Assembly (NCBI GenBank): GCA_965146665.1
Contig: CBCTHE010000001.1
Coordinates: 186,001-250,000, forward strand
Length of the DNA: 64,000 nucleotides
Source of the DNA: Ructibacterium sp965146665
Lineage (GTDB): Bacteria; Bacillota; Clostridia; Monoglobales; Monoglobaceae
Reading direction: 5' to 3'
A program made the translations under genes and the position numbers. Below, in pieces: positions 18,231 through 27,100 of this stretch (position 1 is the first letter of the stretch; each line of letters starts with the position of its first letter). The notes under the pieces are model-generated. The model did no database searches and was not told where the DNA came from. It saw nothing but the letters and a program-made list of their open reading frames with translations.

Positions 18231-18471
18231 GAATTCTGTCCTCACAATATGGATAAAATGTATGAATTTTTTTGTGCATTCTACACAAATGAAAAATACA
18301 CAATAAAAACTTTATGTACAAATCCTTCACCAAATAGAAAATGTCTGAAATCAGAATTTATCTCTTATATTTACACATATCCATTTCTGCCGGTTTCCCC
18401 GCAGGACCTCAGGTCTATGCGCCTCTGCTGTCAAAAGCCAGTCTTTTTCACCACAGAAAAACGCCTGTATC

Positions 18472-18501
18472 AAAAAAAGATGATCCGGCAAACGGATCAT
18501 C
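18472..18501 (-). terminator. Terminator downstream of the membrane protein gene and repeat element
   Basis: GATGATCCG-TTTGC-CGGATCATC followed on the minus strand by seven T. It ends transcripts from the gene at 18800-20368, but only after they have crossed the repeat element at 18502-18799. Confidence 0.85.
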
Positions 18502-18799
18502 TCAGACTGTCGAAAAAGCCCGAATAAAGCGGATGATATATATCGTATCAAGGTCTTATGCGTATATGTTTTTTCCATACGCCACATCCTATACCGCGTA
18601 GGGGCGAAAAATGAATCGCCCGGGCAAACCACACTCTTTACAGAGCATGAAACACCGTCACATATATGATACTATCTATAAATTTCCTACGGGCGATTCG
18701 TGAATCGCCCCTATAATCTAGCCTGCCCGTTCGGAATCAAAAAGGGAGTCTAGGGCTCCACGCAAATTTAATATACCGTATTCTTTGCGTATCCGCTTT
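18502..18799. repeat. Interspersed palindromic repeat, copy 1
   Basis: This stretch matches the reverse complement of 41318-41525 over most of the latter: shared blocks include ATGCGTATA..GTTTTTTCCATAC, CCACATCCT, GGAATCAAAAAGGGAGTCTA and TTTGCGTATCCGCTTTTT. It begins CTCAGACTGTCGAAAAAG directly after a terminator hairpin; the other end reaches the stop codon of the gene at 18800. Ends resembling TGTCGAAAAAGC and its complement suggest a MITE-like mobile or expandable element with no coding capacity. Confidence 0.8.
18593..18705. repeat. Nested inverted-repeat insertion inside repeat copy 1
   Basis: Compared with copy 2, copy 1 has about 110 extra bases between CCACATCCT and GAATCGCCCCTA. 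The extra segment is bounded by GTAGGGGCGAAAAATGAATC and its near complement ending GATTCGTGAATCGCCCC, so one short palindromic element seems to sit inside another. Confidence 0.6.
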
Positions 18800-20368
18800 T
18801 TATTCAGCTGTCTCCGGACTCTCCCAGCGGATGGTCAAATCCTCGGGAAGACCGTAATAAATTTTGTACCACTCCTCATGGTACGGGCTGTTATAGGGCA
18901 GAGACCAGGCATAGAAGTCGTGATACATCCTGTACTGCACCAGTTCCTCTTCCCCCTGGGCGTGATATTCCTGAATCAGAACCCGGTTTCTGCCGTCGAT
19001 CCCGGCATTTTCCCGATAACCGCGCACCGTGGGCAAGAAAATCAGAAATGCGTTTCCCAGCATCACCACACTGAGCAGAACCAGAAACACCTTTGTCTCA
19101 GGCTTTCCGGTCTGGAAGGGGAGAAAGTGTACCACCATAAACGCGACGTATATCCCCATCAGAAAAATGGCGCACAGCACCGTCCGGGATCCGAACATTG
19201 GGGATACCAGCATCATGATCTGCGACCCAGCCGCAAGGATCACGGTGATCAGGGGAATGCAGTACTGCTTTGGCCTATATTTGAGCATATACCAGAACAG
19301 AATTGCCCCGGACACAAGATGGTATCCGAAAATCAGCACGCATGCAAGGGTCCGGTGCACAATGGGCTCATCATACTCGCCGGAGAAATAGAATACCATT
19401 CCAATGACCGCAAAGCCCAGCACGGCCAGCATTTTGACAAGCACATTCCAGACCAGTTTCAAACGGTTTGACACCGAGAACAGAAAAATAATGCTTCCGG
19501 CCAGAGCCATAGTCTGGTATGGCTTCATATAGACGCCGGTAAAGAACAGAGTGCCCTGCTCCTTGAAATTGTTTACCAGCAGCTCGCCCATGCTCACTTC
19601 CGCCCTGCCCTGCTGTTCGTCCGCAAACCGCGTCCATTGGGACGGCGCCGCCAGCACGGTCAGCGCGCCGAACACGGCAAAGCCCAGCGCCCACAGCATG
19701 GCGCGGTCTGCCTTTTCACGGCGGATCCACCAGCTGTCCGCCAGGTACAGAAAGACCAGCCCCACCGTCATCATGGCATTCTGCTCCGTGGTGGCCGCGG
19801 AAAGCAAAGCAAGCACAGACAAGGCCACGGGGTTTCCCTTCCCGTTCCGCCGCCGCTCCAACACCACCCAGGTGCCCAGAAGCAGGACAAAGGGATAGAT
19901 ATAGTTCCAGGATCCGGTTTCCCAGTACACGCTCTGATTGGTCACCCGGATGTCCAAATACAGAATCATGGCGCACAGCACGGCCGCGCCGCAGAATACC
20001 TGCGCGAAGTTCTTGCCCGATGCGGGGAGCACCGTGCGCACCCCCAGAAATACCAGGGCGCCCAGCATGGCACAGTTCAAAATCTGCCAGACCAACGGCG
20101 GCCACTGCAGGGTTATGGCGTCCAGCATATGGACAATGGCCCTGCCATTGGAATACAGATAGTGATTTTTGTTGGCCTCACAAAAGCTGTCCCAGCCCTG
20201 AGCCCAAAAGGTTCCATAAAAGTAATCGTCGCCGTAGAGCTTGACATACCGCATCACCAGAAATGTCAGCACAGCCGCAGCTGCCGCAAACACCCAGGCG
20301 GCCGACATTGCCCATCTCTCTGCGCGTCTTTGAGGATCAAGTACTCGTTTCAAGTTATTTTCCTCCAT
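18800..20368 (-). CDS. Polytopic membrane protein of unknown function (DUF6056/GT-C-like)
   Basis: 522 residues with about eleven predicted membrane helices. The first external loop holds KLYGDDYFYG and the second SNGRAIVHMLD; an acidic DDY after the first helix is typical of GT-C-fold glycosyltransferases and of the DUF6056 group, which I suspect but cannot prove. A long C-terminal external tail ends in WESPETAE. The ATG at 20368 has a poor ribosome site, whereas a TTG at 20353 is eight bases from GGAGG; the true start may be that TTG. The stop codon lies at the edge of the repeat element, so the original 3' end may have been altered. Confidence 0.8.
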   Translation of the reverse strand: MEENNLKRVLDPQRRAERWAMSAAWVFAAAAAVLTFLVMRYVKLYGDDYFYGTFWAQGWDSFCEANKNHYLYSNGRAIVHMLDAITLQWPPLVWQILNCAMLGALVFLGVRTVLPASGKNFAQVFCGAAVLCAMILYLDIRVTNQSVYWETGSWNYIYPFVLLLGTWVVLERRRNGKGNPVALSVLALLSAATTEQNAMMTVGLVFLYLADSWWIRREKADRAMLWALGFAVFGALTVLAAPSQWTRFADEQQGRAEVSMGELLVNNFKEQGTLFFTGVYMKPYQTMALAGSIIFLFSVSNRLKLVWNVLVKMLAVLGFAVIGMVFYFSGEYDEPIVHRTLACVLIFGYHLVSGAILFWYMLKYRPKQYCIPLITVILAAGSQIMMLVSPMFGSRTVLCAIFLMGIYVAFMVVHFLPFQTGKPETKVFLVLLSVVMLGNAFLIFLPTVRGYRENAGIDGRNRVLIQEYHAQGEEELVQYRMYHDFYAWSLPYNSPYHEEWYKIYYGLPEDLTIRWESPETAE

Positions 20369-20381
20369 GCCCGTTTCAGAA

Positions 20382-20753
20382 TCAAAGAACAGCGATCACT
20401 TCCACTTCCGCCAGAACACCCTTGGGCAGTTCTCTGACTGCCACACAGGAGCGCGCCGGTTTGCCGGTAAAGTATTTTCCATAAATCTCGTTGAAAACCG
20501 CAAAATCGCCCATATCCGCCAAAAAGCAGGTTGTCTTGACCGCGTTTTCAAATCCGGTCCCCGCCTCTGCCAGCACCGCGCCGAGGTTCTTCATGATCTG
20601 CTCGGTCTGTCCCGCAATGTCGGACGCCTCAACGTTTCCGGTCTCCGGATTGATGGCAATCTGGCCGGAGGTAAACAGCATCCCGCCTGCGATAACAGCC
20701 TGTGAATAGGGGCCAATGGCCTCCGGTGCGTTCTTGGTATAAATCTTGTCCAT
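20382..20753 (-). CDS. ridA: RidA-family reactive imine/enamine deaminase
   Basis: 123 residues, full length for RidA. It has NAPEAIGPYSQAV, the substrate-binding GMLFTSGQIAINP, the catalytic-pocket arginine in GKPARSCVAV, and LPKGVLAEVEVIAV at the end. It hydrolyses 2-aminoacrylate and 2-aminocrotonate released by threonine/serine dehydratase, protecting PLP enzymes. It lies 37 bases downstream of just such a dehydratase gene, so the pair makes biochemical sense as one operon. Confidence 0.95.
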   Translation of the reverse strand: MDKIYTKNAPEAIGPYSQAVIAGGMLFTSGQIAINPETGNVEASDIAGQTEQIMKNLGAVLAEAGTGFENAVKTTCFLADMGDFAVFNEIYGKYFTGKPARSCVAVRELPKGVLAEVEVIAVL

Positions 20754-20790
20754 CCTTAACTCCTCCTCTTTCCGCGGCCGCGCCGCAAAA

Positions 20791-21993
20791 TTATTTCTCC
20801 TCTACGATCTTATATCCCTGCGCGGTGAGCTCCGCCTTGATCTGCTCCAGATGCTCGTGATTCCGGGTTTCCATGGAGATTCTGAGGACACAGGAATTGA
20901 TGTCCAGATCCACATCCGCCCGGGAGTGGAACACGGAAACCACATTGCCGCCCAGCTTGGAAATGATCTCTGACACCCCCAGAAGCTGTCCCGGTTTGTC
21001 CACCAGCTCAATGATCAGCTCGGCCAGCCGTCCGGCCTTCTGCAGGCCCCGGTCTATGACGCGCGAGAGGATCGTCACGTCAATGTTGCCGCCGGAAACC
21101 AGGCACACCACATTTTTCCCCTTGATGGGAACCTTATTGAACAGGGCCGCGGCAACAGAGACCGCGCCCGCTCCCTCGGCAATCATTTTCTGCTGTTCAA
21201 TCAGCTCCAGAATGGCAGTCGAGACCTCATCGTCCGTAACCGTCACAATCTCGTCCACATATTTTTCCACCAGCTCAAAGGTATGGTCGCCGGGCCGCTT
21301 GACCGCGATCCCATCGGCAATGGTCTTTACTGAATCCAGCGTCTCTATCTGATGATGCGCAACGGCATTCCGCATAGAGGGCGCGCCCGCGGACTGAACC
21401 CCATAAATCTTGATCTCCGGCTTTAAGGCCTTCAGCGCAAAGGCGACACCGCTGATGAGACCGCCGCCGCCCACAGGGACGATCACCGCGTCCACATCCG
21501 GCAGCTGATCCAGAATCTCAAGGCCGATGGAGCCCTGTCCGGCAATGACCAGCTCGTCGTCAAAGGGGTGGATAAAGGTGGCACCCGTCTCCTCAACCAG
21601 AGACAGAGCCTTTTCATATGCGTCATCATACGCCCCCTTCACCAGGCACACATCGGCACCGTAGCCCTTGGTGGCCTCCACCTTGGAAATGGGCGCGCCG
21701 TCCGGAATACAAATCAGGGATTTGATCCCGTTTTTTGCCGCGGCAAGGGCCACACCCTGGGCATGGTTTCCCGCAGAGCAGGCAATGACCCCCTTGCTCT
21801 TCTCTTCGTCTGTCAGCTGTGAAATTTTATAATAGGCGCCGCGCACCTTAAACGAACCTGTCACCTGCAGATTTTCCGGTTTCAGGTAGAGGTTGACCCC
21901 CGGACACAGACTGGCTGATTTAATCAGCGCGGTGGGCCGGATTACTTCTTTCAGCACAAATGCGGCGTGGTAGATCTTGTCAAGTGTAAGCAT
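20791..21993 (-). CDS. ilvA: Threonine ammonia-lyase with C-terminal ACT domain
   Basis: 400 residues. PLP-binding Lys49 in TGSFKVRGAYYK, the phosphate-binding PVGGGGLISG loop, and a C-terminal ACT domain from about residue 325 (RLAELIIELVDKPGQLLGVS). It converts threonine to 2-oxobutanoate and ammonia, either for isoleucine synthesis or as a catabolic step. The single ACT domain and length resemble the catabolic/TdcB-plus-ACT forms of clostridia rather than the 510-residue biosynthetic enzyme; which role applies is open. It is preceded by a strong promoter and followed by ridA. Confidence 0.93.
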   Translation of the reverse strand: MLTLDKIYHAAFVLKEVIRPTALIKSASLCPGVNLYLKPENLQVTGSFKVRGAYYKISQLTDEEKSKGVIACSAGNHAQGVALAAAKNGIKSLICIPDGAPISKVEATKGYGADVCLVKGAYDDAYEKALSLVEETGATFIHPFDDELVIAGQGSIGLEILDQLPDVDAVIVPVGGGGLISGVAFALKALKPEIKIYGVQSAGAPSMRNAVAHHQIETLDSVKTIADGIAVKRPGDHTFELVEKYVDEIVTVTDDEVSTAILELIEQQKMIAEGAGAVSVAAALFNKVPIKGKNVVCLVSGGNIDVTILSRVIDRGLQKAGRLAELIIELVDKPGQLLGVSEIISKLGGNVVSVFHSRADVDLDINSCVLRISMETRNHEHLEQIKAELTAQGYKIVEEK

Positions 21994-22078
21994 GAATCCT
22001 TCGACTCCTTATTTCCCGCGCCCTCCAGAACCGGCGCACAGAGCTCCGGATGCAAAGCACAGATGATTTCATTGTTAT

Positions 22079-22107
22079 ATTATAGCATAAAGGCGTTTTG
22101 GGGACAA
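22079..22107 (-). promoter_or_regulatory. Promoter of ilvA-ridA
   Basis: TTGTCC (22107-22102), 17 bases, TATAAT (22084-22079), then about 85 bases of leader to the ilvA ATG. No obvious leader peptide or T-box was recognised in that leader. Confidence 0.75.
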
Positions 22108-22225
22108 GTATTTTTTCTCAAATTCTGGCTAAATCATCTCCATAGATCCGAATCGTTTTTATACATATCTCACGACGGCCCGCCTTGGACGGCGTCATTT
22201 TTTTGCATCACGGGGTATCCCAAAA

Positions 22226-22266
22226 CCATAGGAGAGCCGAAACCGTATGGCTTCGGCTCTCTATGG
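22226..22266 (-). terminator. Second terminator after ferritin
   Basis: A 15-pair hairpin with one bulge (CCATA-GAGAGCCGAA ... TTCGGCTCTC-TATGG) followed on the minus strand by TTTTGGG. It lies just beyond the first ferritin terminator, and together they insulate ilvA. Confidence 0.6.
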
Positions 22267-22276
22267 CAAGGCAAAG

Positions 22277-22305
22277 AAAAAGCCGGATATCCGAAGATAT
22301 CCGGC
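22277..22305 (-). terminator. Terminator of the ferritin gene
   Basis: The perfect 10-pair stem GCCGGATATC-TTCG-GATATCCGGC with a UUCG tetraloop is followed by TTTTTCTTT. It begins 14 bases after the ferritin stop. Confidence 0.92.
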
Positions 22306-22318
22306 GTGAAACAGCCCC

Positions 22319-22837
22319 TTAATCAGCCGCCATGATGGAGGGCGCCGCATAGACGCGGGCTCCCATTTCCTGATCCAGCATATAGAGGGATTTGGCGTCA
22401 TCGCCAAAGAGCTCCATTTTCTTAATGAGGTCCTCGGCGTTCTTCTCCTCCTCGCCCTGCTCCTTTACAAACCAATCCAGATACTGCATGGTTCTGAAAT
22501 CCTTGATGGTATAGGCCGCATCATAGATGTCATGAATCAGACTGGTCACATACTGCTCATGCTCCAGCCCCGCCTTCAGCGGGCCCATCTTATCGTCAAA
22601 GGTCTTATCCGGCTTGTCAATGGCCTCAAGCACAACCTTCTCGCCGTTGTCCTGCAGATAATTCATCATCAGCACAGCGTGGTCACGCTCCTCCTGCGCC
22701 TGGATTTGATACCAGTTCGCAAAACCGGACAGGCCCAGCTCCTCGTAATAGTTTGCAAAATCCAGATACAGGTACGCGGAATAGAATTCCTTGTTGACCT
22801 GCTGGTTAATCAAAGCCGCTACTTTTTCTGCTAACAT
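22319..22837 (-). CDS. ftnA: Bacterial non-haem ferritin
   Basis: 172 residues. The four-helix ferritin fold with ferroxidase ligands at the positions known from E. coli FtnA: E17 (NKEFYSAYLYL), E50 and H53 (QAQEERDHAV), and further acidic residues in HEQYVTSLIHDIYDAAY and WFVKEQGEEEKNAEDL. It stores iron as ferric mineral in a 24-mer and protects from Fenton chemistry. The start is ATG 22837, eight bases after AAGGAG; the GTG three codons upstream is too close to the site. Single-gene transcript with its own promoter and tandem terminators. Confidence 0.95.
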   Translation of the reverse strand: MLAEKVAALINQQVNKEFYSAYLYLDFANYYEELGLSGFANWYQIQAQEERDHAVLMMNYLQDNGEKVVLEAIDKPDKTFDDKMGPLKAGLEHEQYVTSLIHDIYDAAYTIKDFRTMQYLDWFVKEQGEEEKNAEDLIKKMELFGDDAKSLYMLDQEMGARVYAAPSIMAAD

Positions 22838-22917
22838 GTCAGACACTCCTTTTCTTCTGCGTTTTTCCCAATATGTTGATTATAAGGCCTCTCCTGGCAA
22901 CCTCCGGCCCTAAGACT

Positions 22918-22945
22918 ATTATAGCATATGATCCACGCCGTGCAA
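22918..22945 (-). promoter_or_regulatory. Promoter of the ferritin gene
   Basis: TTGCAC (22945-22940), 16 bases, TATAAT (22923-22918). I saw no clear Fur or PerR box over it. Confidence 0.65.
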
Positions 22946-22978
22946 AGCACATTTTGTACAAAAATCAGATTCTTTTCC

Positions 22979-24037
22979 TCAGGTTTTTCGAATGAGGTTT
23001 GCAACGGCATTTTTGCTCACCTGCCAAACCAGACAGAGGATGATGCTGCCGCAGTAGGTCGCCAGGGCCCGCCAGCCATAGCGCGCCGTCAGATCGGTAA
23101 TACCATGGGTATCCATGTATTCGTTGACCATATAGATCACCAGGCAGTGGATCAAATAGATGCTGTAGCTGGCCCGGTCCAGCCCGGCCACTGGCTTGAG
23201 GAGGATCGCGCCGCCGTCTGTGAACAGCTGTGCAAGCATATAGCAAAACAGGATGGCGCTGATGCAATAGAGCACATGGAGCTGGTCCATCCAATAGGGC
23301 GCTCCATCGATAAAGACAATGGCCAGCCACGCGTTCAAAACGGCACACACCAGAAACAGCAGGGTGATGGCAAACCAGTGACCGCGCAGATAGCTCTGAA
23401 ACTCCTGATAATGCAGGCCGATCATACAGCCCGCCGCCCAGTAGAACAGGTACCGCGGAAACAGGATATCCAGATGGCTGATATCCGCGCCCGGCACCAG
23501 CAGCTGTACCGCTTCTCCCAGGCACATGCCGGACAATACACTGATCATCAGCGTCACCAGCAGCGTGACCACCGGATTCGCGCGCTTGAACAGAAACATC
23601 CAGACCGGCGCCAGCAGATAGAACTGCACCAGGACCACAATGAAATAGAAGTGGGCGGACAGGTTTCCGTACAGCAGAAACCGGCCCAGTTCAGCCCAGG
23701 AAAAGACATAGTAATCCCGCCAGCAAAAATACAGATAATAGAGAAATACCCACGCAATATAAGGCAGTACCACAGAGATAAGTCTGGAAAAATAGAATTT
23801 GCCGTAGTGCATGTTTCCCGCCTTGAGAAACAGCTTGACACCACTGAGCAGGATAAAGCCCTGCACGACAAACCCCGAGAGTTTAGACAGCACAAATACC
23901 GCCCAGAACATTGTCCTGCCCCGGCCCATCTCCAGAATAATCTCCGATGAAATATGTATAAAGATCACAAGCAGGCAAAACAGGATATTGAGAAAGACAA
24001 TATCCTGTTTCCGCCGATTTTCCTGCCGCTCCGCCAT
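22979..24037 (-). CDS. Membrane acyltransferase (acyltransferase family 3)
   Basis: 352 residues with about ten membrane helices and the layout of acyltransferase 3 proteins: an N-terminal span with the essential histidine (CLLVIFIHISSEIIL), SGFVVQGFILLSGVKLF next, and YSIYLIHCLVIYMVNEYM near the C terminus. Such enzymes O-acetylate surface polysaccharides, peptidoglycan or teichoic acids at the membrane. Start ATG 24037 has a GGGGGAGGGG site. Neighbours give no substrate hint. Confidence 0.88.
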   Translation of the reverse strand: MAERQENRRKQDIVFLNILFCLLVIFIHISSEIILEMGRGRTMFWAVFVLSKLSGFVVQGFILLSGVKLFLKAGNMHYGKFYFSRLISVVLPYIAWVFLYYLYFCWRDYYVFSWAELGRFLLYGNLSAHFYFIVVLVQFYLLAPVWMFLFKRANPVVTLLVTLMISVLSGMCLGEAVQLLVPGADISHLDILFPRYLFYWAAGCMIGLHYQEFQSYLRGHWFAITLLFLVCAVLNAWLAIVFIDGAPYWMDQLHVLYCISAILFCYMLAQLFTDGGAILLKPVAGLDRASYSIYLIHCLVIYMVNEYMDTHGITDLTARYGWRALATYCGSIILCLVWQVSKNAVANLIRKT

Positions 24038-24178
24038 GAAAAACCCCTCCCCCGCCGAAAGCCTGTGAGGCCGCACACAATTTTGTGCCCGCTTTCTAAC
24101 GATTATACAGATTTTCATCTCTTTTGTCAACGAGAAATTCCATCGAACGGGTTCAGACAGCAGCAGGGTGTTTACCGC

Positions 24179-27100
24179 CTAGGCGGCCATTGCCTCGTAC
24201 CGCTGCAGAATCGCAGCCGCCTCTGCCCGGGTGGCGTTTCCTTCCGGCTCAAGGGTATTGACATCCGTCCCCTGGATCAGGCCGGCTTCCACCGCCCAGG
24301 CCATGGCCTCTGCGGCCCAGGCGGAGACTGTCCCGCCATCCGCGAACCGTGCCACCGCGGACGTGTCCGGCGCACCGGCCGCCCGGCCATTTTGGACCGC
24401 CCAGCGGTAAAGCATGGCCGCCAGCTGTTCACGGGTGATGCACCCCTCCGGATCAAAGGTGCCGTCGCCGTTTCCGTTGACGATTTTCTGCGCCGCGGCC
24501 CAATTCACAGCGCCTGCAAACCAGGCGTCAAGGGGTACGTCGCTGAACGTCTGCGTTTCCAGATACTCCGCTTCCGTGATTGCCGCCATTCTGCCAAGCA
24601 CGGTGGCCGTCATGGCCCGGTCCAGCTTTTCGTCCGGCAGGAAATTTCCGTCTTCATCCCCCTGGAACAGTCTTTTTTCTGTCACATACGAAACGGCGGT
24701 ATAGAACCAGTCCTCCGGACTGACGTCATTATAACCGGCATTTGCCTCCTGGGCCGCCCAGTCATCCACATAATAGAGCGCAAGCTCGTCTCCGTCCTTT
24801 AAAATATAAGAGCCAATGGCAACTGTGGGCTCCTGCCCGTTGACCTGATACATCCACCCGCTTCTGGGGCCATTGGTGTACGCCTCCAGCTTCACTCCTT
24901 CCGGGGTGGTTACCGCAGTGATATATCCGTTCTCAAGCCCCTCACAGGTGTATCCGCTGTTTTCCAGCGCCAGCTTCACCGCCTCTGCGGCAGCGGCGCC
25001 GGCGTCCACGGTCAGGGCCGTACCGGGGATCCAGGTCTCATACGCCTGATGCTCTCCCGTCCCATGCACGCTGTCGCCGATCAAAGTAAGGGTAACGGTG
25101 ATTTTTCCGCGCTCTCCCGGCGTTCCTGCCCCGCCGGGCAGGAATCCGCCCCCGCCGGAGCCGCCGCCCTTTTTTTGAAGATTGACGGGCTGTTTTTTTA
25201 TCCTTCTAAAGTCAAAGACATTTTCTCCCCGCTCCGCGGCCATGACAGCCAGAAAAGCCTGCTTGGTGGCCATGTCATCCGCCTGTTTCTCACCGTATTC
25301 GTAGACAAAGCCATCCCCAGACGGGCTGACAAAGCTCAAAAGTCCGTCCCAAAGGCTGACATCGTCCGCCTGAAACCGCATATCATTCCTGACGTCGATT
25401 CCCAGGGCGGAAAGGCCGAGAATCGCCATGGCAGAGGTGTTCGCGTTGGTTCCGTAGTTATTCTCCTCATAGCCGCTCTTAATATTTCCATCCGCCAGCA
25501 TTTGGCCGCTGAGATACTGCACCGCATGCTCTGCCGCCTGTTTAACCGCGGCATCCTCTGCCGCATAGGCGGCCAGACCAAGCAGAACCGCGCCGGTGCT
25601 GTCCGGATCCGCCCCATTGACTTCATCATTGGACCAGCCGCCGTCTTCTGTCTGCGCTGACAGCAGACGCTCGATCACGGCGCGCGCCTCCTGCTCATCC
25701 GCATAGTCCGGAGCCTGCTGATAGGCCAGCAGGCGAAACGCGTCACCGTTATTTCCGCTGGATTCCGCATTCCGCAGTTTCTCGGCCGCGTCAAATTTTG
25801 TACCGTCTGCCAAGGTTATATCAGATGGATCATACCCAAGGGCACAAAGCGATATCATATACATTGCCAGGGTGGTGTCCAGCCCGCTCTCCCGCATGGC
25901 GGAGACCGCCGCAGACACATATTCCGTCCGCGCCGCTGTACTGGGCTTCTGCCCATAGGCCAGCAGTCCGGTCATCTTCCAGTAATCTGCGGACTGGTTC
26001 TTGTACTGGTCCGCAACGGCGGAAAGAAGCGCCTCAGTGTCAACATTCTGCCGGACTGCCGCAATGGTCACCGCAATGTCCTTGGTCACGCTTGCACCGT
26101 CCTTTTCCATCTCTATGGTGGCGGTGTCTTTTCCGTCTGCCGCGTCCGCCCTTTGGGTCAGCACATAGCCGGAACCGGCGCTCTGCACATAGGCGCCGCC
26201 GCCCTCATAGGACAGTGCCACAGAGGAATTGGCCACGGCATTTTCATTCAGCTTGACCACCAGACCGGTCACATCCGCCTGCTCCGCAACGGTCGCGGGG
26301 ATCACAACAGCATCTTTGTATTTCAGCATTTCCGCCGCCAGTTCCTCGCTGGCCGCCTGGGATTTAAGCATGGCCTCCAGTTTGGCCCCCGCCTCCGCCT
26401 GGGTCAGGCCAATGGCCTCTGCCGCCGCGTCGCTGGGCGCGTGCACGCCGCCGATATAGTTTCCGAGCGCCTTGATCCTGCTGCCATCCGCAGTGACAGC
26501 ATTTCCAAAGCACTGATTCAGAGTCAGAAGATTTTCATTATACGCCCACACCGTTCCGTCAAAGGTCCCGGCAAAGCCGCCGTTATAGCTCCAGCCCGGC
26601 GTCAGGGTTCCCGTGCTGACACTGTTCTTCACCTTGCCGCTGACCGCGCCGGCAAAGCCGCCAAAATTGGCGCCGCCGCTTCCCAGCGCAGTCACATCCC
26701 CGGTGGAATAGCAGGCGTCAATGGTGCTGTACAGACCGTGGCTCCCCACAAAGCCGCCTGCCGTATATCCGCCTGAGGCCTGTCCCTCCGCGTGAGAGCG
26801 GTAGATCTGGCCGCCGTTGGTACCCACAAAACCGCCGACAGTATTGCCGCCGCGCACATTTCCGGCAGCCATGCTGTCAGAAATAATGCCTGTATTCCAG
26901 CCCACAAGGCCGCCCACATGTCCGGCGATGGTAATGTCCTCGGCGCCGGTGTCGCCTGTCACCTCCGCGGCAGAACTGCATCCCTGCACCGCGCTGTACG
27001 CGCTCTGATAGGTTTGACTGTCATAGCCGCCCTCATTACAGCCAATCAGGCCGCCCACGTCCGTCTGCTTAATGAAAACCTCACCGATGGCTGTGACCTG

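Noticed and set aside
24166..24184. Palindrome CCGCCTAGGCGG at the SLH-protein stop codon
   Set aside because: Only five to six pairs and no T tract; not convincing as a terminator.
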